Shown here piece by piece: positions 37,798 to 47,474 of a DNA stretch of 64,000 bases. The position numbers and the translations under genes were made by a program. Source of the stretch: Bacteroides reticulotermitis JCM 10512 (GTDB lineage: Bacteria > Bacteroidota > Bacteroidia > Bacteroidales > Bacteroidaceae); NCBI RefSeq assembly GCF_000517545.1, contig NZ_BAIV01000014.1, forward strand, positions 1 through 64,000. The letters are read 5' to 3'. Every line of letters starts with the position of its first letter. Position 1 is the stretch's first letter. The notes below the pieces were generated by a model. That model worked only from the letters and a program-made list of their open reading frames with translations, did no database searches and was not told the origin of the DNA.

Positions 37798-38556
37798 TTA
37801 CTCGGTTTCTCCCGTCAGTTCTTTTATCAGTTTCTTATAGATAATCTGATCTAGTCTGCCGGCATCGTCGAGTGCCGACTTTTTGTATTTATTGGCAGAT
37901 TCGAGATTCTTCTCATTTAAGTAATATTGATATAGCAGATATTTATTGTAGAAGTTGGGACAAATCTCCAAGGCCTTATTAGCGTACTTGTACACATCGG
38001 ACATCTCTTTGTTTATGTACGCACTACTTGCTTTATAGGAATAATTTAAGAAAGGCAGCAATAGTTCTTTGGAAATCCCCTCTATTTCATGCTCACAGAT
38101 CGGTTCCTTATCTTTGACGATCTTGTCGAGTTTTTCGCCATAGTTGGCAACTCCCGAAGTTACAGCGACAATCTCTCCTTTTTTATCAAAAAAGAAACAA
38201 GTTGGAAAACCGGTCACGAAAAAAGTATATGGAATAGCTTGATTCATATCCCCTAAAAGAAAGTCGGTATAGTAGGGTGTGATCGGGTAATTCTCGAAAA
38301 TATCACTCGTCCGAAGCCATTCACACGGCATACATCCTTCGTAAGAAGAAATAAGCATAACGTAGTCGTCGGTCTTCAGAAGGCTATCCAAGGCAGTCGT
38401 GCTAAAGACCGACTTCTTATCAATAAAACCTTTCGTTGTCAGGGTAGCAGCTTTTGTAAGCCCAATCCGGGTAACTTTTTGCTGAGCAAACAGTTCGGTT
38501 GGCGAAAGCATCAACGTGAACGACAAACAAACAGCTAATAATAAATAGTTTTTCAT
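37798..38556 (-). CDS. Secreted thioredoxin-like protein
   Basis: The 252-residue protein has a signal peptide ending LFAQ and a thioredoxin-like domain with a CMPC active-site motif near residue 92-95 and the cis-proline region FVTGFPTCFFF. A helical C-terminal half of about 100 residues with TPR-like spacing follows. It should act on thiols in the periplasm. It is intact, and its partners are unknown. Confidence 0.78.
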   Translation of the reverse strand: MKNYLLLAVCLSFTLMLSPTELFAQQKVTRIGLTKAATLTTKGFIDKKSVFSTTALDSLLKTDDYVMLISSYEGCMPCEWLRTSDIFENYPITPYYTDFLLGDMNQAIPYTFFVTGFPTCFFFDKKGEIVAVTSGVANYGEKLDKIVKDKEPICEHEIEGISKELLLPFLNYSYKASSAYINKEMSDVYKYANKALEICPNFYNKYLLYQYYLNEKNLESANKYKKSALDDAGRLDQIIYKKLIKELTGETE

Positions 38557-38613
38557 AACATCTTAATTTAGTTTATACTATATAAATTCACAGCGTGAAT
38601 CAGGAATTTGAAA

Positions 38614-40652
38614 TCAAAATTTCTCTTTACTCTCGAACTTACCTTCCTCGGAATAATACTTCCATGTACCTTTAGGCTGGTTATTCGAATATTTTCCACG
38701 CGACTTCAGTTTACCGTTTTCATAATATTCGCGATAACGTCCGTGGCGCTTTCCTCCCTTCACTTCAGCTTCGCTTTTCAACGCTCCTTCCGGATAAAAC
38801 TCTCGCAAAACATTTCCCTGAAATTTCTCGATATAGAAACGCTTCAGTTCGCTCATCTGCTCCTTTTCGGTTTCAGCATCTTCGTTCATCTCCTCATCGG
38901 CTTCATCACTGGCAACGACAACAGATTCTTCGGGCTTGTACGGTTTGTAGTCCATCACATACTGTAAGGAAGCGGAACTACCATCTCCCACTACTTGCAT
39001 AGTCCAGTAAGGGAACGAATAGAGCACGTCTTTATTCGATTCGATCTCATTCCATGTAGCTACATTCATCATTGGCTTCAGCAATGGGTAGAACTTATTG
39101 ATGTCTGTATATAGGAAAATCGTAGAATTTGACTTCAAATACGAGAGTGCGTTTTTAAAACCCGGATTATTCTTCAAGAGATTCTTCTGCTCATAGTCTT
39201 CTACAAAAGAAAGCAGAGAGGCTGCCTTATTGCTGAAAACCACGTAATCGTCCACATAGGTATAATAGGGCTTCTCAAACTTATCAAACAGTTTTCCGAA
39301 AAAGAGACGGAAGAATCCCTTCATTTCGACATAGTTAATATCGAAGTCTTTGTAGTTGACTGTTTTAATCTTAACCGGAGTACGGCGTCTGATCTTCTTT
39401 TCGATAAACTCCATGTTCTTTCGGGCATCTTTGATATTCTTAGCTCGAATAGCCAAAATCAGTTCAGGCTCGCGTCCCAACAATCCGGGTTCGGATTGTG
39501 TAACGGCAAACTCTCCCGACATCCAACTCAGGAAGTTTTCTTCTAATGAGATTCCGAATAATCCTTCGATCTTCTTCCGCGAGCTTTTATACGTATCATG
39601 CAACTGTTTGTCATGAACTGCAAGCGCTTCTTCCAGCTCCTTGACAAAAGTCACCGGATTGTTAAAGCCAATATTCGTGTAGAGCGCCGTTCGTCCGGAG
39701 AGTATTTCATGCGCTTTCATCGAATGTTTGCCCGAATTCAGCAAAGCTGCCACATAGGGATCGGCGGTATCTTTGCACAAAGTGTACCCTTTCATTTCCA
39801 TACGAACCTTATCGGTATTAAAATAAAGTCCGGCAAAGTCCATCGATTGACTGAACAGGTCGATGTATCGTTCTTTTCACCCAAATAAATGCTCATGAAC
39901 TGAGGCAAGCGTGCGTAATTGATAAAGACCCGGATAAGTCCTTTACCGGCAACCTTCTTTTCAGCTTCGATGAACGCATGATCGAGCCCAATCTTAGGTT
40001 TGTTGCGTGAATCGATGGCCGACTCAACAAGCTTGGAAGTATAAGAAGCCACCAGATGATTATCCACAAATGCGGTATAAAAGATATCGCGTGTTTCCAA
40101 ATCACGCATTTCCAGAATATTAATTCCGTTGTATGTCCGGTTAGTGACCGAGCTGCCGGCTACTGTGAGTACTGTTTCGAGTTGATCTTTCAACAGATCC
40201 ATTTTGGACGCTTTCTGCATATCGACTACAATCAGAAAGTCCCAGTCCCTCGCACGAGTTTTATGGAGTGAGATAAGCACATCCCGTTTACCAACAAGCG
40301 ACAACAACGCGCTATTGCTTTTGACCACCGAATCGAGCATTTCCACACTCTTGGTGACTTCCGCAAAGGATTTTGCTTTCTTCAAACATTGCCAGGTATC
40401 GCTTTGGCTAAACTTTTCCCAGTCTTCTACAGGGGCCGATGATTGAATGATAAAAGCGGCGTCCTCGGGAACCAAATAGATCTGCTGTACGTTGCGGTCG
40501 GGTGAAACGAATAAATGGACGATGGAGTATACCACATATACCGCCAAAGCCAATAGCAGCGTAACCAGCGTTCTTTTTACAAATTTCCGACTCCCTTTTT
40601 TCTTTCCGTTTTCAATGTTAATCTCTTGTTTTCCGTTGTTTAATTGGTCCAT
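38614..40652 (-). pseudogene. DUF3352-like membrane protein with C-terminal MORN repeats, frameshifted
   Basis: The first frame (from ATG 40652) has a basic N-terminus, one membrane helix (about 30-52) and a large beta-alpha domain. It breaks near 39860 and the -1 frame continues with YIDLFSQSMDFAGLYFN to TAA 38614. One missing base repairs it to about 678 residues. The C-terminal 60 residues contain at least two YY-NGKLKSRGKY-type MORN repeats, as in YwqK-like proteins. The domain combination is a DUF3352-type protein; the role is unknown. Confidence 0.7.
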
Positions 40653-41009
40653 AGTTAGTTAATGTTTCCCCAAAGATAAATATTTTTCTCAAACCTATTA
40701 GCTAAAAAACTATTTTTGACGAAATTAGCTTGTATTCTCTTTACATTCACTAAAATTGTAGGATAAGCACCAGTAAGTTCATTTTCTACAAAAAATAGGT
40801 TGCTAGCCACTCCTCGAGAAAATAAAAGTCCTCATTGGATGAACTTTTTTGGAGTTTTTGGAATAGACAAGCAATGCAGAAAGTTACATTAATTACTATC
40901 TCAAAGTATATCATAAACACTGTTCATTTGACAAACTCGGCAAAGGGGACGGATTCTATTTATAATTCAAAGGGTTTTCGTACTACGTAAATGTAATCTT
41001 GCTAAAAAA
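40653..41009. other. Intergenic region at the left edge of the RHS island
   Basis: It contains one copy (40702-40755) of a repeat that recurs at 48245-48297 on the far side of the island. The rest is AT-rich with no ORF or hairpin that I can support. Confidence 0.5.
40702..40755 (+). repeat. Left copy of a direct repeat flanking the RHS island
   Basis: The blocks ACTATTTTTGAC and ATTCTCTTTACATTCACTAAAA are shared exactly with 48245-48297, separated by a diverged 14-16 base spacer. Both copies are in the same orientation. Confidence 0.7.
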
Positions 41010-41471
41010 TTACACGCCACCGTATTTAGTTTCTTGTAAAATCCAACTCTCTTTTTCACAAGAATATATATAAACAAAAGTCGTTGATTCTACAACTGCC
41101 ATATGGAGGTGGTTTTTTCCTTCAATTTTCGCATTGTACATGGCAAAAGTTATTTTCAAGCTAGTTTTCTCTAATTGCAATCTAGTTAAAGAGATTACTC
41201 CTACCCCCTTTTTTAGTTCTTTCTCACATGCAGATCTGTTTTGCAAGTTAATATAGTTGATAGGAATACCTTGTATGGTATCTTCAAATTTAAAATGAGG
41301 AGGATAATTATCAATTGAAAAATACGGATATGTACTATTTGAAGATTCTTTTAGTTTCCCTACATATGAATTCAAACTCACCTTAATCATGCTCTCCAAT
41401 TGATTATTCTCTTGTCCTCGTAATTGACTTGACAAAAGAAGTATAATGATAAATATCCCAATCGTTTTCAT
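41010..41471 (-). CDS. Secreted protein of unknown function at the end of the RHS island
   Basis: This 153-residue protein has a signal peptide (about 1-20, ending LRGQ) and a beta-rich mature part ending in an aromatic C-terminus. It starts 11 bases after a truncated RHS core fragment, the usual place of an immunity gene. No family is recognised; immunity is inferred from position only. Confidence 0.55.
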   Translation of the reverse strand: MKTIGIFIIILLLSSQLRGQENNQLESMIKVSLNSYVGKLKESSNSTYPYFSIDNYPPHFKFEDTIQGIPINYINLQNRSACEKELKKGVGVISLTRLQLEKTSLKITFAMYNAKIEGKNHLHMAVVESTTFVYIYSCEKESWILQETKYGGV

Positions 41472-41481
41472 ATTCTATTGT

Positions 41482-41755
41482 TTAGAGGTTACAAAATACT
41501 TCATGGATATGATCATATAGATTCAACCCATTCTCCATCTCCAATTCTTTATTGTTATACTTATAAGGCTGTTTATCTATAAAGATGCTCTCAACAAATA
41601 TCATTCCATATGGATAATAGTGATTCGTTTGAACAACCGAGCCATCTGCCTTAGCCACAACACGGTTATTCCCCAAGTGGTCGCAGAGGTAGAAGTGATA
41701 TTGTTCGCCTACAATATATCCCCATCGCCCCAAATACACTTCAAAGATCCATTCT
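41482..41755 (-). pseudogene. RHS core C-terminal fragment (copy a)
   Basis: The translated sequence contains the RHS hyperconserved block YHFYLCDHLGNNRVVAKADGS, then YYPYGM and KQPYKYNNKELEMENGLNLYD. It breaks off without the DPDGR boundary and any toxin tip. One base is missing near 41720 relative to the other copies (GATGGTGGA read as GATGGGGA). It is a truncated remnant homologous to 46972-47215 and 42764-42935. Confidence 0.75.
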
Positions 41756-41767
41756 CATAAATTACCT

Positions 41768-41998
41768 TTAATCATTTTCTTCTTGATGTGCTTTCAAATA
41801 ATCATATGCTTTCCTTGCCAATTTATATCCCCAATATATTCCTAGTAAAAGGAAAAACAAATAAGATAATAATAAAGGAATATCTTCACTTATACAAAAA
41901 CGATATATAAACAGTAAAAAAAAATATCCCCAAAAAAGACGATTTACTATTATATTTGAGTAATAAAAAAATCTATATACTAAGTTTTTATTTTCCAT
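41768..41998 (-). CDS. Small two-helix membrane protein, copy 1
   Basis: This 76-residue protein has two hydrophobic segments (about 20-35 and 42-58, the latter LLLSYLFFLLLGIYWGY) and a basic C-terminal helix. It is nearly identical to the protein at 47247-47474. Both lie directly upstream of an RHS core end, inside the duplicated segment. It could be an immunity protein for a membrane-acting toxin tip; I have no direct evidence. Confidence 0.6.
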   Translation of the reverse strand: MENKNLVYRFFYYSNIIVNRLFWGYFFLLFIYRFCISEDIPLLLSYLFFLLLGIYWGYKLARKAYDYLKAHQEEND

Positions 41999-42168
41999 TT
42001 TTCATTTTATTGAAAGTTTTACAACCGATCAACACCAATAGTAATATAAAAAAAACTATGCCATAGTGTTTGTCTACTATACCCAAATCTATGTAATTGT
42101 CCAAAAAACATTTTCTTAACAGCAAAAATCAAAGTTGCATATACTGCTATGTTATTAATATGTTTCAT
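41988..42168 (-). pseudogene. Small membrane protein remnant, copy 1
   Basis: A frame starting MKHINNIAVYATLIFAVKKMF at 42168 shifts at a T run near 42108 into DNYIDLGIVDKHYGIVFFILLLVLIGC and ends overlapping the next gene. The second copy at 47464-47644 shows the same frame offset, with mostly silent differences elsewhere, so the shift predates the duplication. The function is unknown. Confidence 0.4.
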
Positions 42169-42231
42169 CGGAATAAATTTAAAATTGATTGCCACCAAAT
42201 ATTGCGCTGTGGTAGTTCCTTAGGTTTTACT

Positions 42232-43400
42232 TCAAGTTGCACTGAAGGTCGTTGTGATACAGTTTTTGAGGCTGTGTATCTTCACTAACAGATTCAACAG
42301 CTGTTGCAGAAACTCCAAATTATATTTTTGTTTTCCTTCCCCATCATTAAGATCTCTTTTAAGAGCAGCGGCTCTATTGGGCATAACACCTGACACATTT
42401 GCGTCAAGACTTTGGACGACATTCGCTTGCTCTTGGTTACGTTCATCTCTTGCATCTCTTTCTCGTTTTCGCTGGTTATTATATTCTGGAGAAACAGCAT
42501 TATTTTGATTTACAACATCCCTAATTCCATCAAGTAATGATTGTTCCACCTTTGCTGCTCGATCAGGATTTAGAAAACAATTGTAATTATAAGATACAAC
42601 CACTGTTGTGGTTACCGCTGCTGCATCTGCAACTCCAGTTGTTACAGATGCTATTCTTGCCGCCCTATAAGCCTTGTATCCTCTATAGGCTCTAAACATT
42701 GCAAATATAGGGTTTCTCCCATCCGGATCAATAAATTTCATAGGATTACTCCTTACATATCTCAGCAAATGTCATTCCATAAGGATAATAGTGATTCGTT
42801 TGAACAGCCGAGCCATCTGCCTTAGCCACAACACGGTTATCCCCCAAGTGGTCGCAGAGGTAAAAGTGGTATTGTCCACTTTCAATATATCCACCATCGC
42901 CCCAAATACACTTCAAAGAGCCATTCTCATAAATCACATAACTAACATAATCGGTTCTCTTCTCTGTAGAGGAACGGTGCATGACTGATAGCTTAGTACC
43001 TGATGCGGAATAAACATATTCAGTTTCCGGCTTATTCACCCCGTTAAAGCTTATCCGTCTTGGCAAATTTAATAAATTATATTTAATAGCAGTGATTCCT
43101 TTATTCAAATCTTTAATTTGGTTGCCATTGTCATCATAAGCATACTCAATGTCTTCAGGTGGATAATGCTGTGTGTGCCGCCTGTTTTTCGGCTTTTGAC
43201 AGTTCGCACATGCACAAAGAGGATTTTTGTCTTTCATGTATTTTATAGCTGTTTGCTGTTCTTCTTCGCTCATCTCGAAAGGCTGTTCGGCGTTGGAGGA
43301 ATAGCACAGGCGCTTCGCAGGGGCGGGAAACAGTCCGAAAATTCCCCCGAAAAAACAAACCCCGCAGGATTAAAGTGAATCCCGAAAGTCTTTTTTGCAC
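42232..43400 (-). pseudogene. RHS core end joined to an unidentified toxin tip (copy b)
   Basis: The upstream frame (43273-42746) has CACANCQKP, then IEYAYDDNGNQIKDLNKGI, EYVYSASGTKLSV and the YHFYLCDHLGDNRVVAKADGS core. It stops at FAEICKE. The next frame takes up at RYVRSNPMKFIDPDGR, so about 50 residues of the conserved region between FAES and the NNP-DPDGR boundary are deleted. The tip after DPDGR has an alanine/valine-rich hydrophobic stretch and a charged helical part ending near 42232. The stretch 43270-43400 is unusually GC-rich. The polypeptide cannot be complete. Confidence 0.65.
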
Positions 43401-43421
43401 AGACTCTTGGGGGCTTACAAT

Positions 43422-43982
43422 TCACTCACAACGAAAGATGTTTTTCTTAAAATTAATACGATATACTCCAACATTATCATCAAAAGTAACAAAATAACCA
43501 TTTGTAAAGAGTAAATAAGAGAACGTATTTAATTCGCTTTGTGATAATGATTTTGTTAATTGATAACTTCCGTCTTCATTACTTTTACAATAATAGCCTA
43601 AAAACATGTCAAAATCTCAACTTCCGTATTTTGAATAAACACTATCATCTAACTGAAAATAGTACCTATCCCCTACGTCAATAGTGATTTTTTGATTCAA
43701 TAATTTGAATCAAAAGTCATTGTAATCTAAATTATTAAATTGACTTTGATATACTTCTGTTAACTCTTTGTACTGTAATTTGACGACGTTGTTATTTATT
43801 CCTTTACAGAAAAAAACAAAACAGCCATATTGTGAAGGTACAATAGAATCGCCCTGCGTTAATAAATTTATTTCGCAATTTTCAAAAATTAGCTTTGATT
43901 TTACTGAACAGCATAATATCCCTATTGATGCCACAATCAAAGCAGAAAGTCTAATCAAGTCCTTGAATTTTTTCCTCTCCAT
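43422..43982 (-). pseudogene. Candidate immunity membrane protein with two in-frame TGA codons
   Basis: One frame spans 187 codons from ATG 43982, with an N-terminal hydrophobic segment containing a lipobox-like ILCC. TGA interrupts it after NLDYNDF (at about 43713) and after YSKYGS (at about 43611), after which protein-like sequence continues (FKLLNQKITIDVGDRYYF; DFDMFLGYYCKS). Trp would fit both positions. The start overlaps the end of the metallopeptidase tip remnant by about 30 bases, as expected of a toxin-immunity pair. No named family. Confidence 0.5.
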
Positions 43983-44325
43983 AAGTTATTCTTTTAGGTA
44001 GTTTTTTTATCTTTCTTGCACGATTTCCGTTGTTTACAGCTCGTTTTTCTGCGGGGTCTTTTGCTCCGCTTTTCCCTTGGCTATCTTTCATATTCCCGTA
44101 TCATAATCGTATTAGTGTCGTATTTCGTGTACAACGGTAGTAAAATCCGAATTTGGAACGCTTGTGCTTTCTTTAAACTCTTTTTTGCTTTTTGCTGAAA
44201 AATCAAATTGTGTTTGAGCTCCAATACTTTTACCTTCACTTATCGATTCGCTTCTCTATAGAGGAGCTACATCAGAACTATTATCTGCACTTTTTAAATA
44301 ATAGACATCAATTGTCTTTTATTAG
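43951..44325 (-). pseudogene. Remnant of a zinc-metallopeptidase-like RHS toxin tip (HExxH)
   Basis: Translation by joined frames gives SKKEFKE, then TTVVHEIRH, YDYDTGNMKDS, KDPAEKRAVNNGNRARK and PKRITYGE. This resembles the M91-type metallopeptidase tips of Bacteroides RHS proteins, with HEIRH as the HExxH zinc site and a downstream PAE acidic motif. It is broken by TAG, by TAA directly after HEIRH, and by one -1 shift at DTG-NMK. It is not functional as written. The assignment is by motif and memory of the family. Confidence 0.5.
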
Positions 44326-44374
44326 TTACCTCTGAATAGGGCAATGTTATTTTAATTCGATAATTTATCACATA

Positions 44375-44902
44375 TTATTGTTGACTAATATTTGGTGGTT
44401 CAAATTCAATAATCCTTCTTAGTGTTGCCGTACAAAATGGGTTGATTATAATTGAATTTACTTTAACTACATAGCTCGTGTCTGGCAAAATAATCTTGTA
44501 CCAAGCATGAAGATATTCTGGCATAACAGACCTGGGATTGATACTAAGAGTATCTTTATTGACGAAATCTTCTATGCCAGAATAAATATAAATGGTTTCA
44601 CTTCTTATCACGGTGTAATTTACAGAGCGCTTTCGAAAAAGAATATTATTACCACGACCACAAAGTAACGATAATTGATATTCATCCATGTTTTTTTTAT
44701 CCACATACAGTTCGTAAATGCAACCTTTTTCTTGAGTTTCGTCCAAAAAAGCCGTCAAAAAACTATCCATCTGCTCATTAAAAAAAACTTCCTCCATGGA
44801 ATGAATTTGAAAATCCATACAGACTTTATTATTACTTGGAGAATTGCAACTTGTATAAAACACACAAACTATTAAAACTATGAGTAAAATCGTTTGTTTC
44901 AT
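44375..44902 (-). CDS. Lipoprotein, candidate immunity protein of the JAB-like tip
   Basis: This 175-residue protein has a lipoprotein signal ending FYTSC, and its mature part is an acidic alpha/beta sequence. Its ATG overlaps the stop of the JAB-like toxin gene (ATGA at 44899-44902), so the two are translationally coupled, the classic toxin-immunity layout. A periplasmic lipoprotein would fit neutralisation of a toxin delivered to the periplasm. The family is unrecognised. Confidence 0.6.
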   Translation of the reverse strand: MKQTILLIVLIVCVFYTSCNSPSNNKVCMDFQIHSMEEVFFNEQMDSFLTAFLDETQEKGCIYELYVDKKNMDEYQLSLLCGRGNNILFRKRSVNYTVIRSETIYIYSGIEDFVNKDTLSINPRSVMPEYLHAWYKIILPDTSYVVKVNSIIINPFCTATLRRIIEFEPPNISQQ

Positions 44903-45685
44903 TTTCTATTATTTTTAAGTAATGCTTTCATTTGATAATCACCCATTAAACCTTGTATTGTGGGTTTAAGACCTCCTATAGATGGTAAAATAATTGCGTA
45001 GTATTGGCTTCGACCATAAGCACGGTACATATGCACCTTACCATCATGCCCCATTACCATAAAACTTTATCGGGTGTAGCGTTAGAAAAATACTGCACGT
45101 CATAGACACTAGCGGTAGGATCTCCTGTGCCAGGATCAGGATGGGTGTGCACTGTTCCAAGTGTAGGTTGAGTTTTTCCAGTAACAGGGTCAAATAAATC
45201 TCCGTTCTTCCAAGAGTAATCATAATATTCAGGAGTTGCTGTACTACCGTCATTTTTATAACTTGGCAGAACCGAAACACCATCATCTGTAGCTACCCCC
45301 ATCTCTTCATTACCTGTTTTTTAGAATTATTCCAAACACGCGCATATCCACTTGATTCATTCGCATACATGATACTTCCATCTTTACGATATTCTTCGAT
45401 TACTCTCCCTTTTTTATTTTTCACAATATCAGTCGCACTAATATAAGTTTGCCCCTCTTGTAATACTCTGACCTGATAATATTTATTTAAAACTGGGTTG
45501 AATTGCCGTGTATCATCCTTATCATAATACCAGTCCCGTCCATCTGGGTCAATCCTATTCACAAGCGTACGCCTACGCAGATTTACAACACTATTTTTCG
45601 AGGTCAGTTCTTTGTTGGTGTAACTTACCTTTAATTCAGTGTTTTTATACTGTTGGTCTAATATGTGCAGTTTTACGCAACCCAT
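44899..45685 (-). pseudogene. Stand-alone RHS tip with JAB-like toxin domain, two frameshifts
   Basis: It starts MGCVKLHILDQQYKNTELK, a leader recurrent on orphan Bacteroides RHS tips, followed by IDPDGRDWYYD. The C-terminal domain has the JAMM-type motif VHTHPDPG...SVYD (HxHP with downstream S and D). It matches the JAB-like toxin 1 group of polymorphic toxins, predicted metal-dependent isopeptidases. Frames join at NNSKK-TGNEEMG (lost A in a run of seven, near 45318) and again near 45056 before VMGHDGKVHMYRAYG. Repaired length is about 262 residues. Confidence 0.65.
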
Positions 45686-45707
45686 TTTTTCAAGAAACAA
45701 GGATTTA

Positions 45708-45715
45708 CAAAAGTA
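45708..45715 (-). promoter_or_regulatory. -7 promoter box of the JAB-like tip gene
   Basis: TACTTTTG on the minus strand fits TAnnTTTG and lies 23 bases before ATG 45685. It implies that this tip is transcribed on its own rather than as part of a long RHS gene. Confidence 0.5.
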
Positions 45716-45743
45716 GTAAAAATTGTTCGGATACGGATATAAT

Positions 45744-45853
45744 CGAGTAGGAAGAAAATTTTCATATTCTTCCTACTCGATTTTTTTCTCTTGGCAAGCG
45801 TGGACGCTTGCTTTTAACTGCGACATAGCGAGACGCTATGCCGAGCGTTTGCC
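45744..45853 (+). repeat. Hairpin cluster inside the RHS island
   Basis: The first hairpin (TCGAGTAGGAAGAA/TTCTTCCTACTCGA followed by seven T, ending near 45787) is a textbook rightward terminator, although no rightward gene is visible. Then come GCAAGCG/CGCTTGC (45794-45811) and CATAGCG/CGCTATG (about 45824-45839) inside an outer pairing GGCAAGCG/CGTTTGCC. The second part resembles a REP-like palindromic unit. Confidence 0.6.
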
Positions 45854-45889
45854 TTATTTTACTACACTACGGCGAACTAAGGGAATATA

Positions 45890-46369
45890 CTATCTTGATA
45901 TTACTAAATATCCTGTTTCGTCATCTATTTTACTCGCCACTTTCCATTCAAAGAGTTTTTGTATTATGGCTGTTCTCTCATCATCTGTAATGCCATCTTT
46001 TAAAGTTTTATCGTTATCAAAATAGGTTTTTATAAATTCATCAATGCCTTTCTTCACATTAGTTTCAATGCTTGGAACGTTTGGCACTTTGATAAAACTA
46101 GAGTTCGGATTTAGAATATCAATTGAACTTCCTTTAATTAGCTTTTCTTTAATTTCTTTTTGATACTGCTCTTTATCTACAGCATTTTGCTTTTGCAGAT
46201 AATAGAAAAAGTCATCGTTTTCGATAATATATCTTTCTCCATTCGTCATTGGGAAAGAAATATAGTAACTGTATCTTTCAAAATCTGTTAAGACCTTATC
46301 AATAAAAGCACCTTGCGTTCCTTTGCTAACCATATACGAATTTAGTAGTAATAAAAAAAACAATTTCAT
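45890..46369 (-). CDS. Secreted protein of unknown function in the RHS island
   Basis: This 159-residue protein has a short hydrophobic N-terminus (KLFFLLLLNSYMV) and a charged alpha-helical mature part. It follows the broken tip of RHS copy c (46507-47234) and could be that tip's immunity protein. It is intact, and no family is recognised. Confidence 0.5.
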   Translation of the reverse strand: MKLFFLLLLNSYMVSKGTQGAFIDKVLTDFERYSYYISFPMTNGERYIIENDDFFYYLQKQNAVDKEQYQKEIKEKLIKGSSIDILNPNSSFIKVPNVPSIETNVKKGIDEFIKTYFDNDKTLKDGITDDERTAIIQKLFEWKVASKIDDETGYLVISR

Positions 46370-46506
46370 ATGTTCAAATTTTTATTTATTATATGTCAGA
46401 TATAGACAGTGCCTATTTGACATGTTGGTTACATATTGAATATCCTTAGTCATACCCTTATGTGCCCGAAACTTTATTCGGACATGGGTATCTCATAGTA
46501 TTTTTG

Positions 46507-47234
46507 TTACTTATGAGCGTCATCTAATAATTTTGCAGGAATAGGCTTGCCACCATATATTGAGATATAGGAGAGTTTGCATTACCATCGTCAGGGTTTG
46601 CAGTCATTTTAATAGTATGAATATTTTTACTATCCTGTAATGTGGTAATTCTTCCCGCTAAATCAGTATTATCTTTTGTTAATTAATTTAGGTCTCCCAC
46701 AACTTTTGTAGCATATTTATTTCCGCCTGTATATGCTTTGCCGTCAGTACCGTAAAGCTTACCATCCTTGTACTAAACTTTTTGTTGTGTCGTAGCCCCA
46801 GCCTTATTAGTAACATTAAATGCTATCCATATTTCCCTGCCATCTGGGTCAACATATAAAATTGGGTTATTCCCTACATACACATACGGACTAATCGAAT
46901 AATATTTTTCCGCCAATGGATCTATCGTAGTAAACCTTGGAACACCTAGGTCTAACTGACGAGCTTCATAATCATATAAATTCAGACCATTCTCCATATC
47001 CAATTCTTTATTGTTATACTTATAAGGCTGTTTATCTATAAAGGTGCTCTCAGCAAATGTCATTCCATAAGGATAATAGTGATTCGTTTGAATAACTGTA
47101 CCATCCGCCTTAGCCACAACACGGTTATTCCCCAAGTGGTCGCAGAGGTAGAAGTGGTATTGTCCACTTTCAATATATCCACTATCGACCAAGATACACT
47201 TCAAAGAGCCATTCTCATAAATTACCTTTAATCA
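46507..47234 (-). pseudogene. RHS core end with decayed tip (copy c)
   Basis: The core part is complete through FAESTFIDKQPYKYNNKELDMENGLNLYD, DLGVPRFTTIDPLAEKYY, PYVYVGNNP and the DPDGRE boundary. The tip (WIAFNVTNKAGATTQQKV) is then stopped by TAG, continues YKDGKLYGTDGKAYTGG, and is stopped again by TAA before LTKDNTDLAGR. Both stops replace likely Gln codons (CAG, CAA). A later -1 shift precedes GGKPIPAKLLDD and the final TAA. There is no N-terminal RHS repeat region, so it is an orphan end piece. Confidence 0.7.
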
Positions 47235-47246
47235 CTTATATACCGG

Positions 47247-47474
47247 TCATTTATCTTCTTGATGTGCTTTCAAATAATCATATGCTTCCCTTGCCAATTT
47301 ATATCCCCAATATATTCCTAGCAAAAGAAAAAACAAATAAGATAATAGTAAAGGAATATCTTCACTTATACAAAAACGATATATAACCATTAAAAGAAAA
47401 TACCCCCAAAAAAGACGATCTACTATTATATTTGAGTAATAAAAAAATCTATATACTAAGTTTCTATTTTTCAT
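47247..47474 (-). CDS. Small two-helix membrane protein, copy 2
   Basis: The 75 residues differ from the copy at 41768 at only a handful of positions; differences are concentrated around the middle loop. The frame is preserved in both copies, which suggests the protein is, or recently was, under selection while its neighbours decayed. It has two membrane segments and a basic tail. Confidence 0.6.
   Translation of the reverse strand: MKNRNLVYRFFYYSNIIVDRLFWGYFLLMVIYRFCISEDIPLLLSYLFFLLLGIYWGYKLAREAYDYLKAHQEDK

Larger units (their letters stand above)
41506..42469. repeat. Large direct duplication, left copy
   Basis: This 0.96-kb stretch aligns with 46972-47952 in the same orientation with about 90 percent or better identity by eye and a few short indels, for example a 9-base insertion near 42450. 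It includes an RHS core end, a small membrane protein and the tail of a toxin-like module. Confidence 0.8.

Noticed and set aside
37637..37840. A 67-codon ORF near the thioredoxin-like gene
   Set aside because: No ribosome site, low-complexity C-terminus, overlaps a hairpin and the end of a convergent gene.
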